Shown here in pieces: positions 32,115-39,859 of a DNA stretch of 40,907 nt. The DNA lies in contig JAOESH010000017.1 of assembly GCA_028382005.1 (NCBI GenBank), forward strand, positions 1 through 40,907. Direction: 5' to 3'. The stretch comes from Pseudomonadota bacterium. Its GTDB lineage: Bacteria > Pseudomonadota > Alphaproteobacteria > Puniceispirillales > Marisalimonadaceae. The notes under the pieces are model-generated. The model saw only the letters and a program-made list of their open reading frames with translations, did not search any database and was not told the origin of the DNA. The translations under genes were made by a program, and so were the position numbers. How positions within the stretch are numbered: the stretch's first letter is position 1; every line of letters starts with the position of its first letter.

Positions 32115-32513
32115 ATGATTACCCGCTATACCAGCTCTAAAGTAACAGAACCAGCACCCGAATTATGGTCTAACTGTATTGTGTGTGATGGCATCGCGTA
32201 CATTGCCGGATTAACATCACGAAATGCTGATGGCGTAACTATCGACGGAGCAGATGAATACGAGCAAACCAAAATCATTTTTGAGAAACATAAGGCATTG
32301 ATTGAGGCTGCTGGAGGCACGATGGCAGACTTTACAAAGCTCACTATTTTTGTCACTAGGATTCAGAATAATAAACAGGTGTGGAAGGCTAGAGCTGAGT
32401 TTTTTAAAGATAACTTCCCTGCTTGTTCCCTAGTCGAAGTCTCTAAACTAGCTGGGTCCAACATATACGTAGAGATTGAAGGTATCGCCCATATTGGAAA
32501 AGGAGCCCGTTAA
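32115..32513 (+). CDS. ridA: RidA/YjgF-family protein
   Basis: This 132-residue protein carries the RidA pattern: CDGIAYIAGLTSRNADG, YEQTKIIFEKHKALIEAAGGTMADFTKLTIFV and the C-terminal SLVEVSKLAGSNIYVEIEGIAHI. RidA trimers hydrolyse reactive enamine/imine intermediates from PLP enzymes. The usual catalytic Arg of RidA is in an R-V motif near residue 105; the corresponding position here reads ACSLVEV and lacks it, so it is probably a Rid2-Rid7-type relative. Base composition is clearly higher in G+C than flanking genes: 25 of 60 (32161-32220) and 28 of 60 (32281-32340). A strong promoter lies upstream. It is likely an imported gene. Confidence 0.9.
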   Translation: MITRYTSSKVTEPAPELWSNCIVCDGIAYIAGLTSRNADGVTIDGADEYEQTKIIFEKHKALIEAAGGTMADFTKLTIFVTRIQNNKQVWKARAEFFKDNFPACSLVEVSKLAGSNIYVEIEGIAHIGKGAR

Positions 32514-32569
32514 GGAATTTTAAATATAAAACCTTAAGACCAAGCCTATTCTTTTAAGGAATTTTAAAT
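32510..32569 (+). repeat. 16-bp direct repeat after ridA
   Basis: TTAAGGAATTTTAAAT occurs at 32510-32525, overlapping the ridA stop codon, and again at 32554-32569. The copies are spaced 44 bp start to start. Such exact repeats could come from a target duplication or strand slippage; in A+T-rich DNA chance cannot be excluded. Confidence 0.7.
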
Positions 32570-32611
32570 TAATATAAAATTATCAAATTTAATCTTTAGT
32601 AATGATAATAA

Positions 32612-33415
32612 ATGACAAAAATTACATCAATCATGATCTACGTAATTGGTATTTATTTAATAATAATTTTTATAATGTTTATTTTTCAAAGGTATCTATT
32701 ATATCTTCCCTCAAAACAAAAATTAGACACTTCTTATTATGCTAATACAGGACTTAAAAAGGTTGAGCTCAAAACTTCAGACGGATTATTTTTAAAATCT
32801 TTGTTCAAGAAACCGTCTAATAATGAACAAAATACCATATTAGTATTTCATGGTAATGCAGGTCATATAGGCCATAGAGTAGAAAAGTTCAGACCTTTTT
32901 TAGAAGAAGGGTATGGTTTGTTATTAGTTGAGTATAGGGGTTATGGAGAAAATTCAGGGAAACCAACGGAGAGTGGTTTTTATAAAGACGGTCAAGCAGC
33001 TTTAGATTTTTTATCTAAACAAAATATTTCTAAACCCAAAACCATTTTGTACGGAGAGTCTTTGGGATGTGGGTTAGCTACTAAATTTTCAACAGAGGAT
33101 ATATTTAAAGCAACTATTCTTGAAGCTCCCTATACTTCCATTGCTGATGTTGCAATGCGCCAATATTGGTATCTTCCTGCCAAATGGTTGGTATTAGATC
33201 GGTATGATATTCTTGGTATAATAAAAAACATTAAATCACCACTTCTTGTTATTCATGGCGAAAAAGATAAGGTTATAAGTATAGAGTTTGGTAAAAAAGT
33301 TTTTAATTTCGCTCCCAAACCAAAAGAAGCTTTTTATATTACTAATGCAGGCCATAATGATCTTTATGAATTTAATATTTATAAAAAAGTAATAAGTTTC
33401 TTGAGACAACATTAG
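32612..33415 (+). CDS. Membrane-anchored alpha/beta hydrolase (Bem46/ABHD13-like)
   Basis: This 267-residue protein begins with one transmembrane anchor (IMIYVIGIYLIIIFIMFIF, residues 7-25), followed by the hydrolase fold: VFHGNAGHIGHR (oxyanion), EYRGYGENSGKP, nucleophile S150 in YGESLGCG, acid Asp in HGEKDKV and a His in NAGHNDLYEF. The Bem46/ABHD13 family matches the layout. The catalytic domain would probably face the periplasm or cytoplasm behind the anchor. The gene is monocistronic, downstream of ridA, and its stop is followed by two closely spaced inverted repeats. Confidence 0.9.
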   Translation: MTKITSIMIYVIGIYLIIIFIMFIFQRYLLYLPSKQKLDTSYYANTGLKKVELKTSDGLFLKSLFKKPSNNEQNTILVFHGNAGHIGHRVEKFRPFLEEGYGLLLVEYRGYGENSGKPTESGFYKDGQAALDFLSKQNISKPKTILYGESLGCGLATKFSTEDIFKATILEAPYTSIADVAMRQYWYLPAKWLVLDRYDILGIIKNIKSPLLVIHGEKDKVISIEFGKKVFNFAPKPKEAFYITNAGHNDLYEFNIYKKVISFLRQH

Positions 33416-33421
33416 CTAATA

Positions 33422-33460
33422 CAGTCAATTTAAAATGACTGGTTGCTATCTGTACAGATA
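33422..33460 (+). terminator. Two inverted repeats after the Bem46-like gene
   Basis: CAGTCA (33422-33427) pairs with TGACTG (33436-33441) around an A/T loop, 7 bp past the stop codon. A perfect 14-bp palindrome TATCTGTACAGATA follows at 33447-33460. There is no U tract, so a role as transcription terminator is possible but weak; the palindrome could equally be an operator. Confidence 0.4.
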
Positions 33461-33491
33461 ACTTCTTATGCTAATGTTTAAGTAATCTAGT

Positions 33492-33719
33492 TTATTTTTT
33501 GCCACTATCCATTATTTTAAGTAGTTGTAATTCTTTCCCTACTATTTCTCTTAATTTCAACCTATTGCCATGTGGGTCCATACTTTCGTACTTTGTTAGA
33601 CACTCTCGTGCAGTGAGATCTTTCCATACTTCCTTTTTACCATTAGGGTATGATATTTCATAAATACGTTTAGTCTTATCCCATGATTTAGGAAGACTTT
33701 TTTTCATTTCATGTTCCAT
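33492..33719 (-). CDS. Small hypothetical protein, 75 aa
   Basis: I do not recognise this protein. It is basic with many Lys and Glu residues and a segment (RIYEISYPNGKKEVWKDLTARE) suggesting a short beta hairpin followed by helices. The Shine-Dalgarno GAGGTTGATTA before the ATG at 33719 is strong support for translation; a second ATG four codons in is less well placed. It stands alone between the hydrolase and the glutamine amidotransferase, with about 75 and 137 bp of intergenic space. Confidence 0.7.
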   Translation of the reverse strand: MEHEMKKSLPKSWDKTKRIYEISYPNGKKEVWKDLTARECLTKYESMDPHGNRLKLREIVGKELQLLKIMDSGKK

Positions 33720-33856
33720 TAATCAACCTCATTTGCAATACATCTTAACTAATTAAGTTTATGGATATTAATTTAAAATAGCTCCACATATCTACAATAA
33801 AACAATAACCTGACAAAATAATAATTAAATATTAAATAAACCTTAGTTTCAAAAAG

Positions 33857-34570
33857 CTATCTTAAATTTTGTTCTAAAAAGTTAATAATATTAGGAGAAA
33901 TCATTTCCCCATCATGTTCTAGCTTTTCAAATTCATACTTTGCTTTTAAAAAGACTTTAGTTTCTAAATCATTTTTTCTTATATTTAAGAGCTGCAGGCT
34001 AAAATCTTTATTAAATTCAGGATGAGCTTGAAGTGTAAAAACATGCTTACCTAAAGAAAATGAGGCTATATCACAAAATGAGTTTTGAGCGATTAATTGT
34101 GCTTTCTTTGGTAGCCTTATAACTTGGTCTTGGTGAAAAAAGATTAAATCTAATTTTTGTATTGCACCCAAAGGACTATAATGCTTTAAAGTTGATATTT
34201 GTTTTATGCCAATTCCCCAACCTTTAGAAGATTTTGTAACTTGACCACCTAAAGCTTGAGCAATAGCCTGATGTCCAAAGCAAACTCCTAACAGTGGGAT
34301 TTTTAAACCTACTATTTGTTTAATTACCTGAAAAAGTTTATGTATCCAAGTATGATTTTCATAAACACCATATGCGCTTCCAGTTATAATAAATGCATTG
34401 TAATCATTTAAATTTTCAGGAAAAAGATTATCATAAACATTATAAACTTTTGTGTTCCAATATTTTTTTTTATTTCTTAAAAGACTTGAAAACATCTTAT
34501 CGTAAGAAGGGTAATCTAAAACAAGGTTTTTATTTATTGAGCCTGCTTGTAAAATACATAAATTAAACAC
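33857..34570 (-). CDS. Class I glutamine amidotransferase (GMP synthase-like/PuuD-like)
   Basis: This 237-residue protein has the catalytic triad: C97 in GVCFGHQAIAQALGG, H183 and E185 in LQAHPEF. Upstream, IITGSAYGVYENHTWI and downstream FFHQDQVIRLP complete the family signature. Stand-alone members hydrolyse gamma-glutamyl compounds or donate ammonia. It lies beside a second M20 amidohydrolase (divergent), which supports a nitrogen-scavenging role, but the acceptor or substrate is unclear. Confidence 0.92.
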   Translation of the reverse strand: MFNLCILQAGSINKNLVLDYPSYDKMFSSLLRNKKKYWNTKVYNVYDNLFPENLNDYNAFIITGSAYGVYENHTWIHKLFQVIKQIVGLKIPLLGVCFGHQAIAQALGGQVTKSSKGWGIGIKQISTLKHYSPLGAIQKLDLIFFHQDQVIRLPKKAQLIAQNSFCDIASFSLGKHVFTLQAHPEFNKDFSLQLLNIRKNDLETKVFLKAKYEFEKLEHDGEMISPNIINFLEQNLR

Positions 34571-34706
34571 AAAAAATCTCTTATTGATTATAAAACTTTA
34601 AATGAAGAATAGAATACTTTATTCCATTTAAGTATTAATTACTATCCATCGTTGAACTATTTTGTAATTTGTTTAAACTCTTATAGAATATAAACACGGA
34701 ACAAAA

Positions 34707-35969
34707 ATGACTTTCAACATAGATTTAAATAGCTCATATATTGAAAATAAAATTAATGATTTAGAGAAGCTAACTGATGAGGATCGTCCTTATACTAGGT
34801 TAGTTTTTAGCGAAAAGTTCTATGAAGCCAGATCTTGGCTATCAGAACAATTTAATTTACTAGGATTGTCGATTACTACAGACGAAGCTGGTAACTTAAT
34901 TGGTCTTTTGAAATCAAAAAAAGACACTAATAAAGTTGTTATTGTAGGCTCCCACATTGACACAGTCCCTTCTGGAGGTCGTTACGACGGCACAGCTGGA
35001 GTAATATCCGGTTTATGTTTAATCAAACATATAAAAGAAAATAACATTGAGTTACCATTTAATTTAGCAATTTATGATTATTTAGGTGAAGAATTAAATG
35101 AATGGGGAACTTCATGTATTGGAAGTAGAGGCATTGCCGGTGCTCTAAATGAAGATATTCTATCACGACAAAATTCTTCAGGGCAGATCTTAAAAGAAGA
35201 AATCAATAAAATAGGTGGAAACGCAAAATTATTAAACAAACCACTACCTGTAATAAAAAATATTTTAGCCTGTTTAGAGTTACATATTGAGCAAGGTAAA
35301 ATTTTAGAAGATAGGAAAATTGATATTGGTATTGTTAAATCGATTCCTAGCATTTCTAGATTTAAAGTAACAGTAACTGGACAAGCTGGTCATAGTGGCA
35401 CTATTTTAATGAACCAAAGAGCAGATGCCCTTGTAACAGCCTCAGAAATTATAACCTTTGTTAATAAATTAGCGTTGAAGATATCTAAAAATAGCAATCA
35501 GCATTTTGTGTCTACCATAGGAAAAATCGATGTTCATCCAAACTCAGCAGCAATTATTCCAGGATTGGTTGAAATGACAATTGACTTACGAGCGACAAGT
35601 CAAAACTCCAGACAAGAATTTATTAATACTTTAGAACAAAAAATTTCATCAATAAATGAAAATAACGATTGTAAAATTAAAATGAAAGATATAGCTTTCG
35701 CGCCATTTGTTGAGATGGATAAAGAGTTAATTGCTCTATTTAAAAAATCCTCTGACTCTCTTGGTTTTTCAAGTAATATTATGAATAGTGGAGCAGGTCA
35801 TGATACAGCTCAACTTTCAAGAGTGGCACCTGCAGCAATGATATTTATACCATGTAAAGATGGTCTTAGTCACTGCCCCGAAGAATATGCAGAAGTGTCA
35901 GACATAGCAAAAGGAACTGAAGTATTATATAATATGATCGAAAATCTGGCTAATTTGAGTTTAACATAA
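34707..35969 (+). CDS. M20-family amidohydrolase (hydantoinase/carbamoylase type)
   Basis: This 420-residue zinc hydrolase has H83 and bridging D94 (GSHIDTVPSGGRYDG), the Glu pair in YLGEELNEWG (E128/E129), the His of LELHIEQGK and the C-terminal His of GLSHCPEEYAE. GAGHDTAQL provides the substrate pocket. EELNEWGTSCIGSRGIAG differs from the EEGSRF pattern of the paralogue at 16717, placing it in another N-carbamoyl-amino-acid/ureido subgroup. GGAAC precedes the ATG. It is divergent from the glutamine amidotransferase and convergent with MmgE/PrpD. Confidence 0.92.
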   Translation: MTFNIDLNSSYIENKINDLEKLTDEDRPYTRLVFSEKFYEARSWLSEQFNLLGLSITTDEAGNLIGLLKSKKDTNKVVIVGSHIDTVPSGGRYDGTAGVISGLCLIKHIKENNIELPFNLAIYDYLGEELNEWGTSCIGSRGIAGALNEDILSRQNSSGQILKEEINKIGGNAKLLNKPLPVIKNILACLELHIEQGKILEDRKIDIGIVKSIPSISRFKVTVTGQAGHSGTILMNQRADALVTASEIITFVNKLALKISKNSNQHFVSTIGKIDVHPNSAAIIPGLVEMTIDLRATSQNSRQEFINTLEQKISSINENNDCKIKMKDIAFAPFVEMDKELIALFKKSSDSLGFSSNIMNSGAGHDTAQLSRVAPAAMIFIPCKDGLSHCPEEYAEVSDIAKGTEVLYNMIENLANLSLT

Positions 35970-36000
35970 CTTAATTATTATAATTTGAAGTATATTAATT

Positions 36001-37377
36001 TTAAATTATCTTAAAAAAATCGATCACATTATCTTTATTTTCTATATCCAATAAAAAATCCATCATTTCATTTATTTTAAGTTTATCCATTTTTTTAACT
36101 GAAGAAGCACAGCACACTTCAAATTTATTTAAATATTCTTTTTCAGAAAGAGGGACTTTAGGGTGACCGTAAACGTTATCAAGTTTTATTTCAATGTGTT
36201 TGTTATTAGCTAATGTTATATGAAACAATTGAGGGGTAAGAACTTTTTCATTTAAATCGTCATTTTTTATTATTTTTATTTTATCTGCAAATTTTAAAGT
36301 TTCTTTGTTATTTAAATATTTTTTATCGGTAAAAGTATCTATGTTTAAATGATCGTTTATCATATAACTTGCTCCTACAAATCTTGCGCATAATTTTGCA
36401 TAATTAGTTGTTAGATTTTCTATTACTGGCCTAGACACAAGTTTATAAACTCCAGGAGGCACGTGACATACAATTGTTTTAATATCATCTTTATTTAATT
36501 TATATTTCAACTTTAAGTCCATAATAGCATGGACTAAGCCGTGAGTTAACCTTCCACTAGGATAAGGTTTGTGAGCTATTTCATTTATCATCCATTGCTT
36601 ACCAATATTATTTTTCATATATCCCATATCAAATTGATTATTTTCAATTAAGTTGAAATACCCATGCTCTCCATTAAAAACTCCTTTAGGGCCAGGAAAG
36701 CCCGCCATTGTTAAATCAATTGAGCCTAAAGCTGATTTAGCGTTAAAACCCACCTGTAGACCTAATATTGGGACACCCTCTACATGTGATTGCATATTTC
36801 CACATGTTTGCGAATACATAATGCCCAAAGCATTATTAATTTCTGTAGATGAAAATTTTTGGATATTAGATAAAGCTGCAACTGCTCCAAACCCACTTGC
36901 TGTTGCAGGTCTAAAAAACTTTAGCTCCCCCTTAGCACATATACCTAAATACGAAGCAATATCAACACCTAAGGCAATAGATAGTAAAAAATCTTTACCA
37001 TTAATAACACGCCCTTTTTTGTTTTCACTCTCACAATGTGAAAGCATAGAACTCAAAATTGCAGCCATAGGATGCACAACAGCGCCTTCATGAATACAGT
37101 CAAATTCTAAACAGTGAATTTGATATGCATTTATTAAAGTGGCAGCATCTCTTGAATATTTTTCCCAAGTTCCAAGAATTGTACAATTATTTCCTTGAGA
37201 CCAATTATTTGCAACTTCTTTAAGTTCAGTTAATTTTGAACCTGTACTTCCTGCTATACCCACACCAATAGTATCTAGTAAAAAAACTTTAAGTTTTTGA
37301 ACAGTCTCATTGTTTAAATCTTCAAACCTTGATTGCTCTATATGTTTTGAAAATAACTCTGCAGTCTCAAATTCCAT
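36001..37377 (-). CDS. MmgE/PrpD-family protein
   Basis: This 458-residue protein begins FSKHIEQSRFEDL and has the family signatures LLDTIGVGIAGSTGSK, HCLEFDCIHEGAVVHPMAAILS and PYPSGRLTHGLVHAIMDL. PrpD is 2-methylcitrate dehydratase; others are iminodisuccinate or itaconate/cis-aconitate-type lyases, so the family name gives a carboxylate lyase only. AAGGATTTAAA precedes the ATG. The gene is not next to prpC or prpB, so a methylcitrate-cycle role is unlikely. It is monocistronic, convergent with the amidohydrolase. Confidence 0.92.
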   Translation of the reverse strand: MEFETAELFSKHIEQSRFEDLNNETVQKLKVFLLDTIGVGIAGSTGSKLTELKEVANNWSQGNNCTILGTWEKYSRDAATLINAYQIHCLEFDCIHEGAVVHPMAAILSSMLSHCESENKKGRVINGKDFLLSIALGVDIASYLGICAKGELKFFRPATASGFGAVAALSNIQKFSSTEINNALGIMYSQTCGNMQSHVEGVPILGLQVGFNAKSALGSIDLTMAGFPGPKGVFNGEHGYFNLIENNQFDMGYMKNNIGKQWMINEIAHKPYPSGRLTHGLVHAIMDLKLKYKLNKDDIKTIVCHVPPGVYKLVSRPVIENLTTNYAKLCARFVGASYMINDHLNIDTFTDKKYLNNKETLKFADKIKIIKNDDLNEKVLTPQLFHITLANNKHIEIKLDNVYGHPKVPLSEKEYLNKFEVCCASSVKKMDKLKINEMMDFLLDIENKDNVIDFFKII

Positions 37378-37529
37378 TTTAAATCCTTATTAAATAATAC
37401 TTAATTATAAATTAAATATTTTTTTTACTTAAGTTTCAAAGTTTTTAATTATATCAATAATTATTATAAACTATATAAACATATTATTATTTCAAAAAAA
37501 AAAATAAGATAATATTTTGGATGTTTTAT

Positions 37530-37775
37530 ATGAAACTTATAGTTCTTAACTTACCACGTGATTTAAGTGAACAATCGTTAGCTTTATTGTTTGAGAAATT
37601 TGGAGATATAACGTCCTGTAACTTAATAATTGATAAATATACCGGAATATCTAAAGGTTTTGGTTTTGTAGAAATGACATTAGACCATGAAGGTGAAATC
37701 GCAATTAAGGAGCTACATGGGACTAAAATAGGTAAGAACAAAATTAGGGTCAAACAATCCACTGAACAATTATAA
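37530..37775 (+). CDS. Small RRM-domain RNA-binding protein
   Basis: The ATG at 37530 is preferred over 37521; GGA sits 8 bases upstream and MKLIVLNLPRD is a typical RRM start. The 81-residue product is a single RNA recognition motif: RNP2 is LIVLNLP (residues 3-9) and RNP1 is KGFGFVEM (42-49) with its two RNA-stacking aromatics. It is the bacterial Rbp type, often linked to cold shock. It stands alone between PrpD and the convergent spermidine-synthase-like gene. No Gly-rich tail is present. Confidence 0.93.
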   Translation: MKLIVLNLPRDLSEQSLALLFEKFGDITSCNLIIDKYTGISKGFGFVEMTLDHEGEIAIKELHGTKIGKNKIRVKQSTEQL

Positions 37776-37785
37776 AATATGCATG

Positions 37786-38532
37786 TTATTTTTTTGCTAT
37801 ATAGATAGTCTGAGTACAATCCTCTTCCAATATTGAATTATAAAATATGATTTTTTCAGCACGAGCATTATCAAAAACTTCTTTCAAAAACTCTATAAAA
37901 TTATTGTCAGGAGGATTGTTAGACCATAATGAAAATAGGCCGTCATCTTTAAGGTTGTATTTTATATTTTCCATCCCTTCAATTCCATAAAATTTTGCAT
38001 GACTATGGTTTAAATGAAAATCAGGAGCATGATCTATGTCTAGAAAAATACCATCAAACTTACGATATATTGTATTAGGGTCAAATCCTATTTCGTCAAA
38101 GGCAGATTTAAAAAAATCAGATAAGATCATATTACATCTTGCATCATTAAACAAAAGCTTACCTATAGGTAAAATACCTTTTTGATGCCATGAAATTACT
38201 GGTTCTAAATATTCAATTATAGTTAAAGATTTTACATGTTGGTGACTTAAAACTTCTCTTGCTGTATAACCTAATCCAAGACCGCCAATTAAAATATCTG
38301 GCGAATTAGATGTCATTTCTTTTAGCGGTATAGAAGCTAAAGCAACTTCTGACGAAATAAATAAATTAGACATTAAATGTTCGTCATTTAAGATAACTTC
38401 AAAAATATCTTTATTTAATTTTAATTGTTTTCTTCTTCTTAAGCTAACCTCACCTAGAGGTGTCTTTTGATAATCTAATTCTTTAAAAAGTTCCGACAAA
38501 ATTACTAATTCCAAATATTTTAATTTATTCAA
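37786..38532 (-). CDS. Spermidine synthase-like (Rossmann) protein
   Basis: This 248-residue protein resembles the spermidine synthase/SAM-dependent group: ILIGGLGLGYTAREVL is motif I, IEYLEPVISWHQ holds the acidic ribose-binding residue, and FDGIFLDIDHAPDF is the site where the DD pair of true spermidine synthase would lie (here DID). Missing active-site residues suggest a methyltransferase or an inactive relative. The start is TTG at 38532, 26 bp after the VOC stop; no ATG is in frame upstream. It may be part of the VOC-cupin-enolase run. Confidence 0.8.
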   Translation of the reverse strand: MNKLKYLELVILSELFKELDYQKTPLGEVSLRRRKQLKLNKDIFEVILNDEHLMSNLFISSEVALASIPLKEMTSNSPDILIGGLGLGYTAREVLSHQHVKSLTIIEYLEPVISWHQKGILPIGKLLFNDARCNMILSDFFKSAFDEIGFDPNTIYRKFDGIFLDIDHAPDFHLNHSHAKFYGIEGMENIKYNLKDDGLFSLWSNNPPDNNFIEFLKEVFDNARAEKIIFYNSILEEDCTQTIYIAKK

Positions 38533-38557
38533 AGGATGAATAAAACTTTTTTTAAGT

Positions 38558-39367
38558 TCACTTTATATTTTGGTTTACCTCAATTATATTTGCACTAGGA
38601 TCAAAAAAATAAACTTGATGTATATTTGGCATTGCATAAATTTTTGCATCCGTCACAGCTATGTTAGAAGATTTAAGCCTATTTATAAATAGTTTTATGT
38701 CCTTAACATTTAATGCAGGATGACCCCCAATTGTTGGATTATGTATAAAGTTATTTCTCCAACTAAATGTAAAATCAGCTTTGTTTATATGTATACCAGA
38801 ATGATTGTCATCTATATTAAAAATTGCTAATTGATTTGAGTTAATATTAACCTTCCCTAATTCAATAGGTGCTTTCCATGTACCCTCTTTCATTTTTAAA
38901 TATTGAGAAAAAAAGTTTACAGACGACCTTACATCGTAACATTCAAGGTTTACATGATGAAAATTCCAAGTGTTATTTTCTTTTCTTTTAAGAAGTTTTT
39001 TAGAATTTTCTAAGTTAATGAGTTCAATATAATTCAATCCAGGTTCTTGAAGAATTATCGATTTGTTAAGCTTATTGAAAGAATAATTTATGTCGTCCTT
39101 TTCTAAACATTTAACAATTAAATCTAAATCGTTAAATGCCAAGGTCGGGAAAGTTCTTCTACTTTGTATAATGTGACTATGACTTAATTCATTTTTTAAC
39201 TTATATAACCTTAGCTCTATATCTCCTCCACTAATGAAGTATTCGTCCAAAGAACGTGTATCATTGACTTTTGTTTCAATATCATTTCCTAATATAAAAT
39301 TATAAAAATTAATTGATGCCTTTAGATCAAAAACTGGTATTGAAATTTTAGACACTTCCCATTTCAT
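38558..39367 (-). CDS. VOC-family (glyoxalase/dioxygenase-like) protein
   Basis: This 269-residue protein is made of two VOC modules. The first starts SKISIPVFDLKASINFYNFILG, the second NFHHVNLECYDVRSSVNFFSQYLKMKEG with the usual metal His (HHVN) and a terminal HQVYFFDPSANIIEVNQN with the Glu ligand. Ring-cleaving dioxygenases and other lyases share this layout. GAGGATAAGT precedes the ATG. The neighbouring cupin and enolase-family genes suggest a small carboxylate pathway, but the substrate is unknown. Confidence 0.9.
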   Translation of the reverse strand: MKWEVSKISIPVFDLKASINFYNFILGNDIETKVNDTRSLDEYFISGGDIELRLYKLKNELSHSHIIQSRRTFPTLAFNDLDLIVKCLEKDDINYSFNKLNKSIILQEPGLNYIELINLENSKKLLKRKENNTWNFHHVNLECYDVRSSVNFFSQYLKMKEGTWKAPIELGKVNINSNQLAIFNIDDNHSGIHINKADFTFSWRNNFIHNPTIGGHPALNVKDIKLFINRLKSSNIAVTDAKIYAMPNIHQVYFFDPSANIIEVNQNIK

Positions 39368-39399
39368 AAATACTTATCCTCAGAAAATTTAACTAGATA

Positions 39400-39774
39400 T
39401 TAAGAATTATTTAATGAAACTGTTTCAAATTGAGCTGGGCTTGTTATCTCTATTAATTCTAGATCAGCTGAATGTTTGATTTCTCTATGGTGTATTTCAG
39501 GTGGTTGGTGAATAACATCACCTTCGTTTAAAACAAATGTCCCTTCTCCCTTATATTCAAATTCAACTGACCCTTTTAAAATATATACCATTTGAAAATT
39601 TAATTTATGGTAATGCCATTCTCCGTTTGCGTGCTCACCCTCAACGGCTTTTATTACATTTGCTCCAAAATTGCCTGAAGTAGCATCTTCAATACCTAAA
39701 TTTTTGTATGCAAAGAAACCTCTGAGTCCAGCATCAAAGTTATTTTCATTAGCTCTCGTAATCTTAAATTTCAT
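39400..39774 (-). CDS. Cupin-domain protein
   Basis: This single-domain cupin of 124 residues shows WHYHKLNFQMVYILKGSVEFEY (motif 1) and GDVIHQPPEIHHREIK (motif 2), with His ligands in both. GTGAGGTTAAA precedes the ATG. It lies 32 bp before the VOC gene on the same strand and follows the enolase-family gene, suggesting one transcript. Function is unknown; small cupins of this kind often act as isomerases or ligand sensors. Confidence 0.9.
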   Translation of the reverse strand: MKFKITRANENNFDAGLRGFFAYKNLGIEDATSGNFGANVIKAVEGEHANGEWHYHKLNFQMVYILKGSVEFEYKGEGTFVLNEGDVIHQPPEIHHREIKHSADLELIEITSPAQFETVSLNNS

Positions 39775-39859
39775 TTTAACCTCACATAACTAATTTGTTA
39801 TTAAAGCCTAGCATATATAAAATTAATTTTACAAATATATAACCGAATATTTGCTAACT

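Noticed and set aside
36653-37093. 146-codon frame opposite MmgE/PrpD
   Set aside because: It mirrors a strongly supported gene on the other strand, and its Pro/Ser-rich product has no domain pattern.
36001-37377. 2-methylcitrate dehydratase (PrpD)
   Set aside because: No prpB, prpC or acnM neighbours; only the MmgE/PrpD family is safe.
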